A stretch of DNA of 64,000 bases. Source: Paragonimus westermani (taxonomy: Eukaryota; Platyhelminthes; Trematoda; Plagiorchiida; Troglotrematidae). The notes beneath the pieces were generated by a model that did not search any database, was not told where the DNA came from, and saw only the letters and a program-made list of their open reading frames with translations. This document shows positions 12,514-22,279 of the stretch, piece by piece. The DNA is taken from the NCBI GenBank assembly GCA_008508345.1, contig QNGE01001023.1:25604-89603 (forward strand), in the 5' to 3' direction. The position numbers were made by a program, and so were the translations under genes. The first letter of the stretch is position 1; every line of letters starts with the position of its first letter.

Positions 12514-13218
12514 CGATACATGAACTCCTCAGCAGCACGAGCTTTCTATATTTGTGCGTCGATAAGCTATCAAGCCAGCTCAAAGCGCGCAGAGCACTGG
12601 ACGTAACTAGGACATCCAACTGTGTGGTACACTCACGTTCCTATAGTGCCATGATGAAACATGGTAGCGTAGAGAGTAGAACCAACACTACCTTACGCAC
12701 ATTTGTGGGGGTTTCGCCAGTTTGGAATAAATCTAAATCTTTTGGTAGACGCACCGAAAGACAGAACGGGCACTCAGACTCTATGTCCAAGTGCGAACGC
12801 CCTCTTCTCCGTTGAACAATGCAAGGATTCCAAGCATAGAGGGCGGAATACCTTGTAGGTGGTCTATAGTAAGGCGTGTAGTATGAGAAAAACGGGGAGA
12901 GTTTCGGAGAGAAGTTGAGGGTTGTGGGTTCAAATCAGTAGCTGAGACGGAGCCCAAGCCAAATGTGGGCACAGCGGGCTTCTATCATTCGGGCTATCGC
13001 GTTCATCGTGTTGATAGGCAAGATGAAAGACTAGGAGGGGATATTTTTCGTCATTAGCGGGTCAGACTAAGCAAGATTTGAGTGGAGAACTACGTCCAGT
13101 CCAAGGCGCCCGTATAAACTTCGGTTGAATGTGTTAGAAGTGAAGAGGTATAGAACAAAGAGAACGCTGAAACCCTTCTCTGTTGTTTTTGAAAAGTGCA
13201 CAACATTGATAGTGAGAG
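12514..13218. other. outer part of the left arm, no gene recognised
   Basis: No motif was identified. On the other arm the equivalent frame runs open for 134 codons across the breakpoint (37989-38393, minus), but it shows no known domain. Confidence 0.4.
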
Positions 13219-13665
13219 CAACCCACAACTACCTACTAATGCAGACCTGCCTGGAATAATAGATGTGAATATTATCGTGAAGTAGGTGAGAGAAGAGTTA
13301 GCCAAGTCGGACATTCACAAGGTGGAGGGACCAGGTGGCATACATCCAGCGTTATTGAAGCCATTGGGCGACATTCTAGTAGGTTCTCTACCTCGTTCAT
13401 TTGACGTGTCTTTGTAGAGATATGAGCTACCGCAGGATTAGAAAGTTACTGCAGTTATTCAAAAATGTATTGGAGCATGAGAAGAAGCCCACTAATTACC
13501 GATCAGCTAGTCACACGCCTGTCTCATTGAAACTAATGAACAGGATGCCTAGGGACAAGATTGCCGACCACGTCCCCAAGCAGCCCACCAATATGAGTTT
13601 AAAAAAACGACGTCGTCTAACTAATCTGTCGCCGGCCGATACCCATATCAACTCCTGTGGCTTCT
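13219..13665 (+). pseudogene. CR1-like LINE pseudogene, 5' segment (before the Penelope insertion)
   Basis: In shifting frames the segment encodes a PQLP...LPGIIDVN stretch, KSDIHKVEGPGGIHPALLKPLG (the PGPDGIHPxLLKEL motif before the RT core), a QDWKVTAVI block (LPxxWKxANVxPI), then TNYRSAS and RDKIADH. These are the elements just upstream of the RT catalytic core in CR1 ORF2. The continuation (…SNLL, LEKAF, GVP, VDD) appears again only from about 15.99 kb, after the Penelope-like block, so the two parts look like one LINE copy split by a later insertion. Stops and frameshifts are numerous. Confidence 0.6.
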
Positions 13666-13949
13666 GAGAATGAACAAGCTGAAAGTGACCAACAATAACC
13701 TCAGGCGCATTGCGACTGCACAGATCAAAACTGCACAAACGCGACTGATGGATTTGCGTCAAACGCACTGCCGTTTCCTTCTATAGCAGAAAACGTCATC
13801 ATGCAGCCGTATAGTGCCTACACAATTCTATAAGACGATTGTCGATCGTACAAAACAGACTTATACGAACCGTCTACGGAAGTCACGTAAGAAGTCTGCT
13901 GAGGAACCAATTCCACTGGCTCCGAGTAAGTATTTATTAAACCGTTCTT

Positions 13950-15880
13950 GAACACAGTTAAATTCCTTGCAATTAGAAGCATTAGCTTTTGATCTGGGTC
14001 ATAAAATACCATCATACAGGTCTAATCATACTCATGTTAAAGACCACTTTGAGAACCACATTGATCGACCGTCAGATTTTCGTTCAGCTACTGCTTACAA
14101 CCTAGACTGGCTCAAAACCAAATCCATTGATATAACTGGTATAGTTTCTCATGACTCCCATCAGTGGCCGGTGTGCTATCATAAAGCAACAGCTGAAATC
14201 ATTAAGAGAACTTAAGTAAAAAAACGTAGTAATTTCTGGGCCAGACAAGAGCCCTAAAGGCAATCATTTTAGACAAACACGCGTATTTGTAGAAAATGCT
14301 TTCAATATTAGAGGACCAAACAAAATTTCATCAAATGAACATAGTGAACAATGTCACCGATATACAAGGTTGCATAGGAAAGCATCTTCAGCTTCCTTTG
14401 CAACTGCACACAGTTGTAGGCATGAATTGCGAATCTCTCGAATCATTTTGGTCGTCGACACCTCAACTCCACAGCTTCCTTAGGATACACAAGTCTGACA
14501 TATCGCTTAGGTCTATCCTGGCGATGACTAGTCCTCCATTCCATAAAGTGGCACGCTGGTTAGGCACTACCCTAAAGCCATTAAAACCAAAGTTTCAGGC
14601 GTGTTCCGTTAAAGATTCCTTGATGTTGATCGGTGACTTGGACAAAATCAATCTCGCTAATGACTTGACTTGTTCCGTGGACGTTCAACCACTGTTCATG
14701 TATGTCCCACTACGAGGCAATCGATTATACTTGTGAGGTTGTTGAAACGAGCCACGTTACTTCGTCTCTGCCCAGTGATTGTCTGACGGAAAATTTATTG
14801 TTATGCAGTGAAGACGTCAGGTTCCATCAGTTTTCTTGATCGGTGCCACCGCCAAATAGACAAAGCAGCCATGGAAAGTCCACTACGGTCCATCTTAGCA
14901 GACTCTCGTGTTAAGGACTGAGCAGGAGTTAGCCACAGATATGGCAAGTCCGTAATACTACAAACGCCACGTTGACAATACATTAGTATTCAGTCGGTTC
15001 AAACAGGCAATAGGTAACCTAGTGCAACGCTTAAATAGCTATCTCAACCTGAAGGTAACGTGTGAATTTGAGACTGGTAGTTGTTTGCCGTTTCTAGATA
15101 TCCTCGTTAGTAGCCGGGAAGATGGCTCTATTCAAAGGGCTGTCTACAGGAAATCCACGCGGTTCGGTCCACTCCTGAACTTTAATAGTTTCACATCAGT
15201 CCACCATAAACGCGCACTAGTGAGTACACCATTCACACGGGCATGACCGACCTGTACACCGGATAGAATTACGAAGGAGTTAGGCTTGATCAAATCAGTA
15301 ATGCAATCTAACTGGCATCGAAAAGGTTCATAGAAAAGCATAGTAGGCCGAAACTACTGTCCGAACAGGTGGTCAAAGTGGGAAAGGAGAAAGTTTGTAT
15401 GGAATTGCTTTTGAAGGTGACAGTAGCACTCAGCAAAAATTGCAGACCGATGAATCCCACCAAACGAACATTTAACGCAGCCGAACTTTGCGCATCAGCT
15501 CGAAACCGAAAGTTGCCTGTGCCATCAATCAAAGGAGATCAGCCTGTCGGTGCCGCCTCACATTGTACCTACCAATTTACATGACTGCAAAGAAAGTTGA
15601 ATGGACAAAACCGGGAGGTGCTTGATTTGCAGGGTGAAGGAACGTTTGAATAGATGGGTGCAGAACTCTGTACTATAGAAGAACAACAATGTCGTTGAAA
15701 CATACAAACAGCCGGTGTCCACATTCGCAAGACAAGTCCTGACTACTGGTCGCATTATCGACCTAGTTTGTGCATTCGGAATCCTATTATGTCTCCCCAA
15801 TCCAAGATTCCTGAGGAGGTCGCAATCGACCGACTGGAGCCAACCCTGTGTGTTCGGAAAAGATTGATCGTGAGCTTGAC
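13950..15880 (+). pseudogene. Penelope-like retroelement (RT plus GIY-YIG region), inactivated
   Basis: Penelope-like elements encode a reverse transcriptase fused to a GIY-YIG endonuclease. In order the sequence shows an N-terminal region (LEALAFDLGHKIPSY near 13.97 kb) and a PDK-type block near 14.24 kb. RT motifs follow: SDISLRSILAM (PLRPIVS motif, ~14.49 kb), AMESPLRSILAD (GSPLGPxLAD, ~14.87 kb) and RHVDNT at 14965-14982 where the catalytic box is normally YVDD. After these comes the diagnostic PFLDILVSSREDGSIQRAVYRK at ~15.08 kb. The GIY-YIG part is degraded but visible (HCTYQFT near 15.56 kb, then a TGRIIDLVCAF stretch near 15.75 kb and a PTLCV terminus). The second catalytic Asp is Asn and several stops interrupt the frame, so it is dead. 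It sits between two parts of a CR1 copy. Confidence 0.75.
14965..14982 (+). other. degraded Penelope RT catalytic box (VDN instead of VDD)
   Basis: Codons 14968-14979 read H-V-D-N where active Penelope-type reverse transcriptases have Y-V-D-D. The frame is continuous with the diagnostic FLDIL region downstream. Loss of the second Asp should abolish polymerisation. Confidence 0.65.
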
Positions 15881-15984
15881 CCTGCCTTAGACTTAGTGAC
15901 CTTTCCTAACCCACCGAATGACTATCCACCCTACTCCCCTGACTGTTCGGTGCAAGAAAACCGTTTCATGTTACTGTAACTTTG

Positions 15985-17170
15985 GTACTGACGAATCAAT
16001 ACAAAATGATTGCGTCTACCAGTTCTCGTATTCTAACTCTTGTTCAAATCTGCTATCGATCCTTCGTGAGATCACCAGTAGCTTGGATAGAGCGTGGAAG
16101 GCAGCAGTCTGCTATTTAAACCTTGAAAAGGCCTTTAACTTGGTTGGCTACAGGCCTCTTCTGACGAGGCATGAGGCGTTCAACGTGTCTCTAGGAGTTT
16201 CGATTCGGATAGGAGCCTACCTTCTGGATCGAAAGTTTCACGTTCAATTGGAGGGCACCCAGTCAAGTTCAATCATTGCAAAAAGTGGAGTTCCATGATA
16301 GTCCGTCCTAGAGCGATCACTGCTCCTGATTTATGTAAACAACCTGTCGTTTTGTCTGTCTTGCGAGAGATATGTGCTTGTAGACGACATTAAGCTAGTT
16401 AGCTGTGGGGGGATTTGGACAGACTCCACTAGTGAACAGAAATGTGAAAACTGCCACTCAACTGAACAAATGCAAACAACTGTTAGGGACGGAAGTAGAG
16501 GTTCTCCCCACACAGGTGGAAAGATCAGGGTCTAACGAACATCAGAGATGAGAGATCTAGGGATGCAGGTGGGGACGAACTCAGAACCTTCCACCCAGAT
16601 CACAGCTGCGGACCGAAATCCCAACAGGTGTTTCTGTCTAAAAATATTGCGGCTGCTTGGAAACCACAAGTTCTAGTACCTTTGTTTAAAACGTATGTGC
16701 GGTTGCATCTTGTGTGCTGATCACGCTTATCCGAGCGTGTTTCTCACAGATGCGTTGAGAAATATACCATTATTATTATTATTATATTATTATTATTAAT
16801 ATGGCGTGTCAGTCTGTCGTCTACACCTTGGTTGGAATGCGAAAGTGTTAAAGCAGTACAGTGCTGATTTACAAGATTGTTTGTTAGACTCGAGAGTATG
16901 GACTGTCAAAGCCGACTTGGATATTTGGGTTTATTCTTCCTGGAGGGGACACAAACTGAAAGACTTGATTGAAGCCTTTAAATTGCCAAATGTTTTGACT
17001 GATGAGCAGCTGTTCACCTGCAACGGTAACCCAGCGCTTCGACGGCGTAGCTAGAAACTCGAGAAATCAGGTGTCAAAAGAGAAGTTCGGGTTCACTACT
17101 CTTGCAGAGTAGTGAACGATTGAAATGAGTTGCCATCAGGAGTGACACTAGCCATGACGGCGAACAATCG
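15985..17170 (+). pseudogene. CR1-like LINE pseudogene, 3' segment (after the Penelope insertion)
   Basis: The reading resumes at the RT core: CVYQFSYSNSCSNLL (QYGFxxxRSCxTNLL motif, ~16.01 kb), YLNLEKAFN (DFxKAFD with the first Asp replaced by Asn, ~16.12 kb), AKSGVP then LLLIYVNNL (GVPQGSVLGPLLFLIYINDL, ~16.28-16.34 kb) and LVDDIKL (YADDLKLW, ~16.38 kb). Further on come an RDLGMQVGT-like block (~16.55 kb) and a C-terminal LFTCNGNPALRRRS...RVVND-NELP block (RGHxxKL...RVVxxWNxLP, ~17.0-17.13 kb). Frameshifts and stops are frequent. Together with 13219-13665 it makes one LINE copy interrupted by the Penelope-like element. Confidence 0.65.
16770..16799 (+). repeat. (ATT)n microsatellite, left-arm allele
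   Basis: About 30 bp of ATT repeats with one interruption lie inside the LINE pseudogene. The counterpart on the right arm (33608-33622) is 17 bp shorter. Confidence 0.9.
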
Positions 17171-17849
17171 TAGGCATAGGTTTGATAAATGATGTCCGAC
17201 TACTGCCCACCTCGATGCATGTAAAGTGGTGGTGACTGTCATTTTGCGGCATGTATGGGTATCATCCTCTGCAGATTTGACCAGATTTGCAAACTAGAAG
17301 GCATATGCTGCGGACACGGGGCTTCTTTATATGGTCCTCGGCTCCTTGAACAGCTCCCCTCCGCCAAGCACTTGTACTGCCACGACTTAACTTCGACCCG
17401 GTAAACACAGGATATACAAGGTGGACGCCTGTGTATTTGACTGTACCTCTCAGGAATGATTACAAACTGCGGCGTGCTAGGCGTGATGCAGTACACTATG
17501 TTGACCGATGTCAAGAATTCGATACACTGACTGTTAGTGGCTGCCATGAGATTGCCGAGGAGCTAAAACTGTTTCCTGTATCTAAAACCATATCATCGCT
17601 CGAAAAACGTGATCCAAAGCAAGTCTGTGGTGCAAGTAGGTGCTCTCAAAGGCGTTATCAATTATTACATCGCGAAAACGAAGCAAAAGGCGTCAGAAAA
17701 TTACCACTGGCAAAAACTGGGGGCAAGGCACACCAGGCGACAGCCTCACCAGATAAATAAAAAGAGAAGTGTGGGTTCACTACTTTTGTAGATTAGTGAA
17801 CGATTGAAATTAGTTGCCAGCGGGAGTGACACTAGCCATGACGGCGAAC
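17077..17849 (+). repeat. LINE C-terminal module present twice (17077-17165 and 17759-17849)
   Basis: A ~90-bp stretch around GGGTTCACTACT ... GACACTAGCCATGACGGCGAAC occurs at 17077-17165 and again, at roughly 90% identity, at 17759-17849. It encodes the RVVND-NELPSGVTLAMT end of a CR1-type ORF2. In the first copy it contains a perfect 11-bp hairpin (TTCACTACTCT, loop TGC, AGAGTAGTGAA). In the second copy the hairpin has mismatches. The intervening ~590 bp has no recognised content. Two LINE tails in tandem orientation suggest either a partial duplication or two related insertions. Confidence 0.6.
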
Positions 17850-18845
17850 GATTTTAATCAGAGGCTTGTGAATGTTAATCATCGGTGCTCCCCGAGTTTA
17901 TTTGACAACCTGACGATTGGATTCTATGTTCTACTCTCCCTTTCTACTCTCGGTTTTTGCCTCTTCAACCTTTCCTTCATTTTCTTCCAATATACACGTA
18001 ACAGACCTTCACAAAACATTTCCCTTTAATTCCTATTCATGGACCCCGGCAGGTGACCCGGCGACTGTAATCTGGATATGGCGAGGTAGCATCACCAGCG
18101 ATAATGACTCTACATACCAACCTGATAAGTTTGTCACATTAATCAACGATCCTCCTTTATATAGTGACAGCCTCTTCTAAGAGGATTTTCTTATGATATG
18201 AAATGAAGAGTTGTCTCCTTTAAGTGTTGTGACTGAGTGAGATTTGTGAGCTCACTAGTGCAATGAACCAGACACTTCCTGGTAATGGCTGTTAGCCACG
18301 TAGTCTGGCCTAACCTGAATCCCATGTGACTGTCGAAAACTGGTGAGTGATTTCATGTACCCTGTGTGATTGGTTGCGATCAAACATTTCAGATCTTGTG
18401 GCTACAATCAACACCTCCATGGAGGTTAAGATATAGCTTGAAAGCCAGAGGCCTTCGTCAATTACGGCATTTAAGAGCGAAGCCGACAAGTGTTCGGAAC
18501 GAAATATTTTCCGTTTGACCGTCTTTTGAGTGACTTCAAAGTGTTGTCAAGACGTTCAAAAGACACTCGTAAGACGGTCAAAAGAAATTCAAAAGACGGT
18601 CGTACTACCTGGTCAGATTGGTTTGTGTTTCTTTATTAATAAACACGCTTGTTCATGATCCCTGCAAGGATGATGGTCATTGCGTGGGAAACGAACAAAT
18701 ACTTCACGCGTCCTCCTCCTTCAAACAAGTCAAAAGAGCTATTGGTTAAGGACCTAGGCACCTAAACAGTTCAAGCCGTATGCAAGGTGACTGAAAAAGC
18801 ATCTCATGGTTTTGACAGAAAAATCATCATTACACGAGTGCAGCA
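17850..18845. other. left-arm sequence with short inverted repeats, no gene
   Basis: The block probably includes LINE 3' untranslated sequence. Around 18517-18601 a GACCGTCTTTTG motif at 18517-18528 faces CAAAAGACGGTC at 18590-18601, with further partial copies between them (TAAGACGGTCAAAAG), giving several alternative hairpins. No coding region is supported. Confidence 0.45.
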
Positions 18846-19145
18846 TGTAACAACTTTAATAAATAATAGTTCGGCAGCCGCATTCATCTGTACCTCTTCC
18901 ATGATTTTGGTTTTTCACTTACTTTTGCTTTAGTCAAGCTATCCATTTTGTAAAATCCTTCCGGGAAGTACAATCACAACTCGCTCCGTGCCTCGTTAGC
19001 TTGACATATTTCTCTGTACGCTCGATTTTCCAGGATCGGTACTACTACACGGGAGTCAGCGTGCTGAGTCTTTGTTTTTCACTGTCAATAGGTTTGCGAT
19101 AGTGAATTCTGACTTGTTATTCTGTTGGACCAGTTCCAACAAGCA
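18842..19145 (-). mobile_element. solo LTR with 4-bp target duplication AGCA (left arm)
   Basis: Positions 18846-19141 (296 bp) are an LTR with TG...CA ends: on the minus strand it starts TGTTGGAACTGG and ends GTTGTTACA. It is bordered by AGCA at 18842-18845 and at 19142-19145. It belongs to the same family as the copies at 3.9-4.4 kb. No internal retrotransposon sequence adjoins it, as expected after recombination between the two LTRs of a full element. Confidence 0.8.
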
Positions 19146-19753
19146 TAAATGGATACAGAGGAATACTCAGCGTGGTGATCACTTAGAACGGGTCAACTTT
19201 TGTTGCCATCTTGCGGTACATTTCGACGCTCCTCGGTGAAGCATGTCGGTTCAACCCATCTCTATACCTTATTTGTGCTCATATGGAAGTTTTCCACTTT
19301 TCCGTTCAGCGCGCTACACACAAGACGTTAACTGGTCGAACACTTCCTTTTTCTCCGGTCTAAACAGTGTAAATAGCATTGTGCTGTTTGAATAGCACCA
19401 ACATTTGTTGGCTACTGAATCTGTCACTGGGTAACATTGTACTGAGAGAGAATATTTGTAAGAGTGGCCACAAAGATGAATAACATAAACGAAGTAAAAG
19501 ACTCATTGGACTGTTGTGGCTCATGTGCATTCAGTTTAGGCTTATGTCAACAGAAACGAACGCATGCGCTTCGTGCAACTTACCACGCTCACAGACTACA
19601 ACCACGTGATCATGGCCAGTGTAAGATACAACAAACAAGTTGGTATTAAATTTTATAGTACAAAAAATGGACAGTTCAGCCAACTAGAAGTGATAACTTA
19701 CTATTGTATGTTATTAAGTAAGCTAGAAAAATGACGCTCAGCATCCTTTCACT
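19146..19753. other. inner end of the left arm, unassigned
   Basis: No gene was recognised. A 61-codon frame at 19464-19649 is shared with the other arm but has no known motif. The arm homology ends at GCATCCTTTCACT (19741-19753). Confidence 0.5.
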
Positions 19754-20689
19754 TTTGGACAATATTTTGGATGCCTTATTACTCAAAAGTGCCTTGCTTG
19801 ACAGGTTAGATATCAAAGGCCAGCCTAACCAGAGCGACTAGAAAACACTGAATGGTGGCATTAAAGTCCCGGTCAATGTTGTATATTTTGATATGAAAAG
19901 CTTGTTTGCAAATGAATGTCTCACTGTCGATCGGCCTGGTCTGAGTGAACTCTACCAAAGTTGCCCCGTTTTGTGCCCACCATGGAGCAGATGCGAGCCT
20001 GGCCACATATAAGCGGTTTGCCGTTGACCGTGGTTCCGGGAGCACCGGTATCTGTGCTGACTAGATGTGATGTGCCGACGGCTCACGGTGTCATGGGTCA
20101 GAGGTTTTGCTAATGTGGAGACCCGTACGCTGAACTTTGGCCTCTGGACCGGCTGGTGTTAGGACCAGCACATATCAAGGTCGTATGGGCATGCGAGAAT
20201 CCTCAGTAAGCCGCTTGTCTGGTGATGCACTGAAGTGGCTTTGAATGGAGAGGATGTTGGGCTTCTAATTCCGTGAAACTCGGCACATCTAGCATATTAT
20301 GTCTGCTGAGGACTGCATTGCCCTCAAGGATTGGTCCCATGGGCTACGTGTGATTTCTTCTTCCGTCTTACTTGAAGGCTTCGAAGAGCTTGCTAGACCC
20401 CTGAATATGCTATTCTTCCGGTCGCTTAAGTAGAGTACCATTTCCACTAGCTGGGAAGTGGCCAACCGATTTTCTTTGTTCAGTGGTGGTTGCTGTATTC
20501 CTCCAACCAGCTATGGATGTTCTTATCCGTGCATACAGAATGCTTGAAATGTCTGCGTATGTTGCTCTCCCCAACTGATCGTCATTTCATTATTCACCTT
20601 CTAGCTCCTACTATGGTGTTCGCAGGGTGTGTGCAGGTGCACCAGACCGTTCGCAGTAGCTTGCTTAAGTGACTACAACCCCACTTTGC
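19754..20689. other. spacer of the inverted repeat, unassigned
   Basis: The first kilobase of the 10.9-kb spacer between the two arms shows no recognised domain or repeat. It may include decayed LINE sequence leading into the RT remnant that follows. Confidence 0.4.
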
Positions 20690-21565
20690 TGATCTCGGTT
20701 ATATTGTTAGAATCGGCTCCTGTCTCCCTTGCCCTGATCTGCACAAAAATGGAGTCCGTCAGGGATCAAACCTTGGACTTCTCTCTCTAACTCACATGAA
20801 TGACCAAACCTCCCCACTTCCCTTTCATCTGATGTTATTCATGGATAACATGAAGATCTGGAGTAAGTCCGTCTTTCTACAAGGCAACGTAAAGGTCCTA
20901 CTAGCGTGCTCTCTGACCAAACTCCTGGAGTTCAACGTCAAAGAGTGCAGGGTACTGCATGCTAGGTACACCCTCTGGGCCGATTATCATAGTGGCACTA
21001 CCCTTCAATCTACCCCTACTGAGAGAGATTTGGGGACGTACGTTTCCAATGCTCTTCCAGGTTCACTGGACACAGAAAGCTAATGCCAAGAAGTAGAACA
21101 GAACTTCTGCTCCCCTCAAACGGCTTTTTAGTAAGCTTCAAACAACAAGCTCCGAGCTCCTCCACAATATCTTTGTTCGATCTGCCTCCAAGAATGGCAC
21201 TGTAGTCGGCCGCCCATCTCCAGACAGATAGGGCCCCATTTGAGGGTGTTAAACAAAGGGCCACAGAACCGCTCTTGGAATGCACGGGAAATCCCGTGGA
21301 AAACGACTTAGTGAGCTTAATCTGCAGGTTCTTGAGTTTTGGAGATTGAAAAATGACTTGCTACCTACTTTTCTGACCAATGAAACTGTTAAACACCCAG
21401 GTATGACTCTAGCTACCACCTCCACGAGTTTTGTTTTAAGGGACCGTGATCTTATACCAAACCACCAGCACAATCCACTGAAATATCAAGATATCTTTTC
21501 GCGGCCACGTATTTATGAAGTTCGCAACTTTCTGTTTGATGGTTTTGTATCTGTAGGTTTCTAAG
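20690..21565 (+). pseudogene. decayed CR1-like LINE reverse-transcriptase C-terminal part
   Basis: In shifting frames the segment reads NGVRQGSNLGLLSL (GVPQGSVLGPLLF motif, ~20.75 kb), LFMDNMKIWS (YADDLKIW box with the catalytic Asps changed to D-N, ~20.84 kb) and TERDLGTYVSNAL (KDLGVxVS, ~21.03 kb). It ends with RLSELNLQVLEFWRLKNDLL (LxxLDLxPLEFRRLRGDLI, ~21.3 kb). This is the order found in the C-terminal half of CR1 ORF2. The copy is dead because of an altered catalytic box and frame breaks. Confidence 0.6.
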
Positions 21566-22279
21566 ATTTTATAGTTATACCCATTCTTCCGTAAATCACA
21601 TAATTCACCTGTTTTTGATTTCAGGTACAATGACCCTGACAAGCAACTCCCCGCCCTGAGATATGGAATTTGGTTCAAATCTGCTTTCTGTCGTCGTGTG
21701 CTCAATTTTTTTTTATTGGTGCATTATGCATAAAAAATTACGTGGGATTGCCGCTACTCGTTATCAAGTGGCGTGCTAATTTGTTACATGTTGTATCATT
21801 TGCGCAGAATGACATCTCTTTCTCTCCTTACTCTACCTGTATTTCGAGTGAATAAAAACTCAGTGTTTTGCATTTCATGTCGCTTGTTCCTATCAGCCAT
21901 GGTCGCGATTAGCCCTGGCAACGCTTGGACACAATAAGCGCTCACCCAGGGAGCAGACGTCTGCGACCGTTATGGATGCGGAATGTTCGTACACAAAGGT
22001 ACGCAGTGCTATCAGTGCCAGGATTAGTACCAATTCGAGCGCACTAGTGAAAACTAACAGCAGTACAAACAGCTACTTCGTTCATCTTCCCAGTTTATCT
22101 GCACGCGCTACAGACATGACGATAGCCAAGGCGCCGCTTTGCCCTGAGTGATAACGTGTGTGTTAGGAAAAAATGGAGCACAGTGGAACATTTGTGGTTG
22201 CAAGTGCTGGGATCTTCTCAACCATGTATCTCCTTTTATTTATGCCGTGAGTAGTAGAATGTACGAGTGCCAACGGACC
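21566..22279. other. unassigned spacer sequence
   Basis: Nothing was recognised except a T-rich run near 21.71 kb followed by GGTGCATTATGCATAAAAAATTA. This loosely resembles the TGATGCACYGGGCACC end of the tandem units at 29.63-29.88 kb read in reverse. Confidence 0.35.

Larger units (their letters stand above)
12514..19753 (+). repeat. left arm (7,240 bp) of a giant inverted repeat
   Basis: This block recurs in reverse complement at 30655-38290. Paired positions sum to 50804 at the outer end and to 50408 at the inner end. The 396-bp change is exactly the sum of three indels: +14 bp and +399 bp in the right arm, and -17 bp in a microsatellite. Outside these, every open frame compared between the arms encodes the same residues, and only one clear substitution was noticed (T at 19719 versus A on the other arm). 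Homology fades over a few mismatched bases at 12498-12513. At the inner end it stops at 19753. The arm carries a CR1 copy interrupted by a Penelope-like element, and a solo LTR. Confidence 0.93.
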
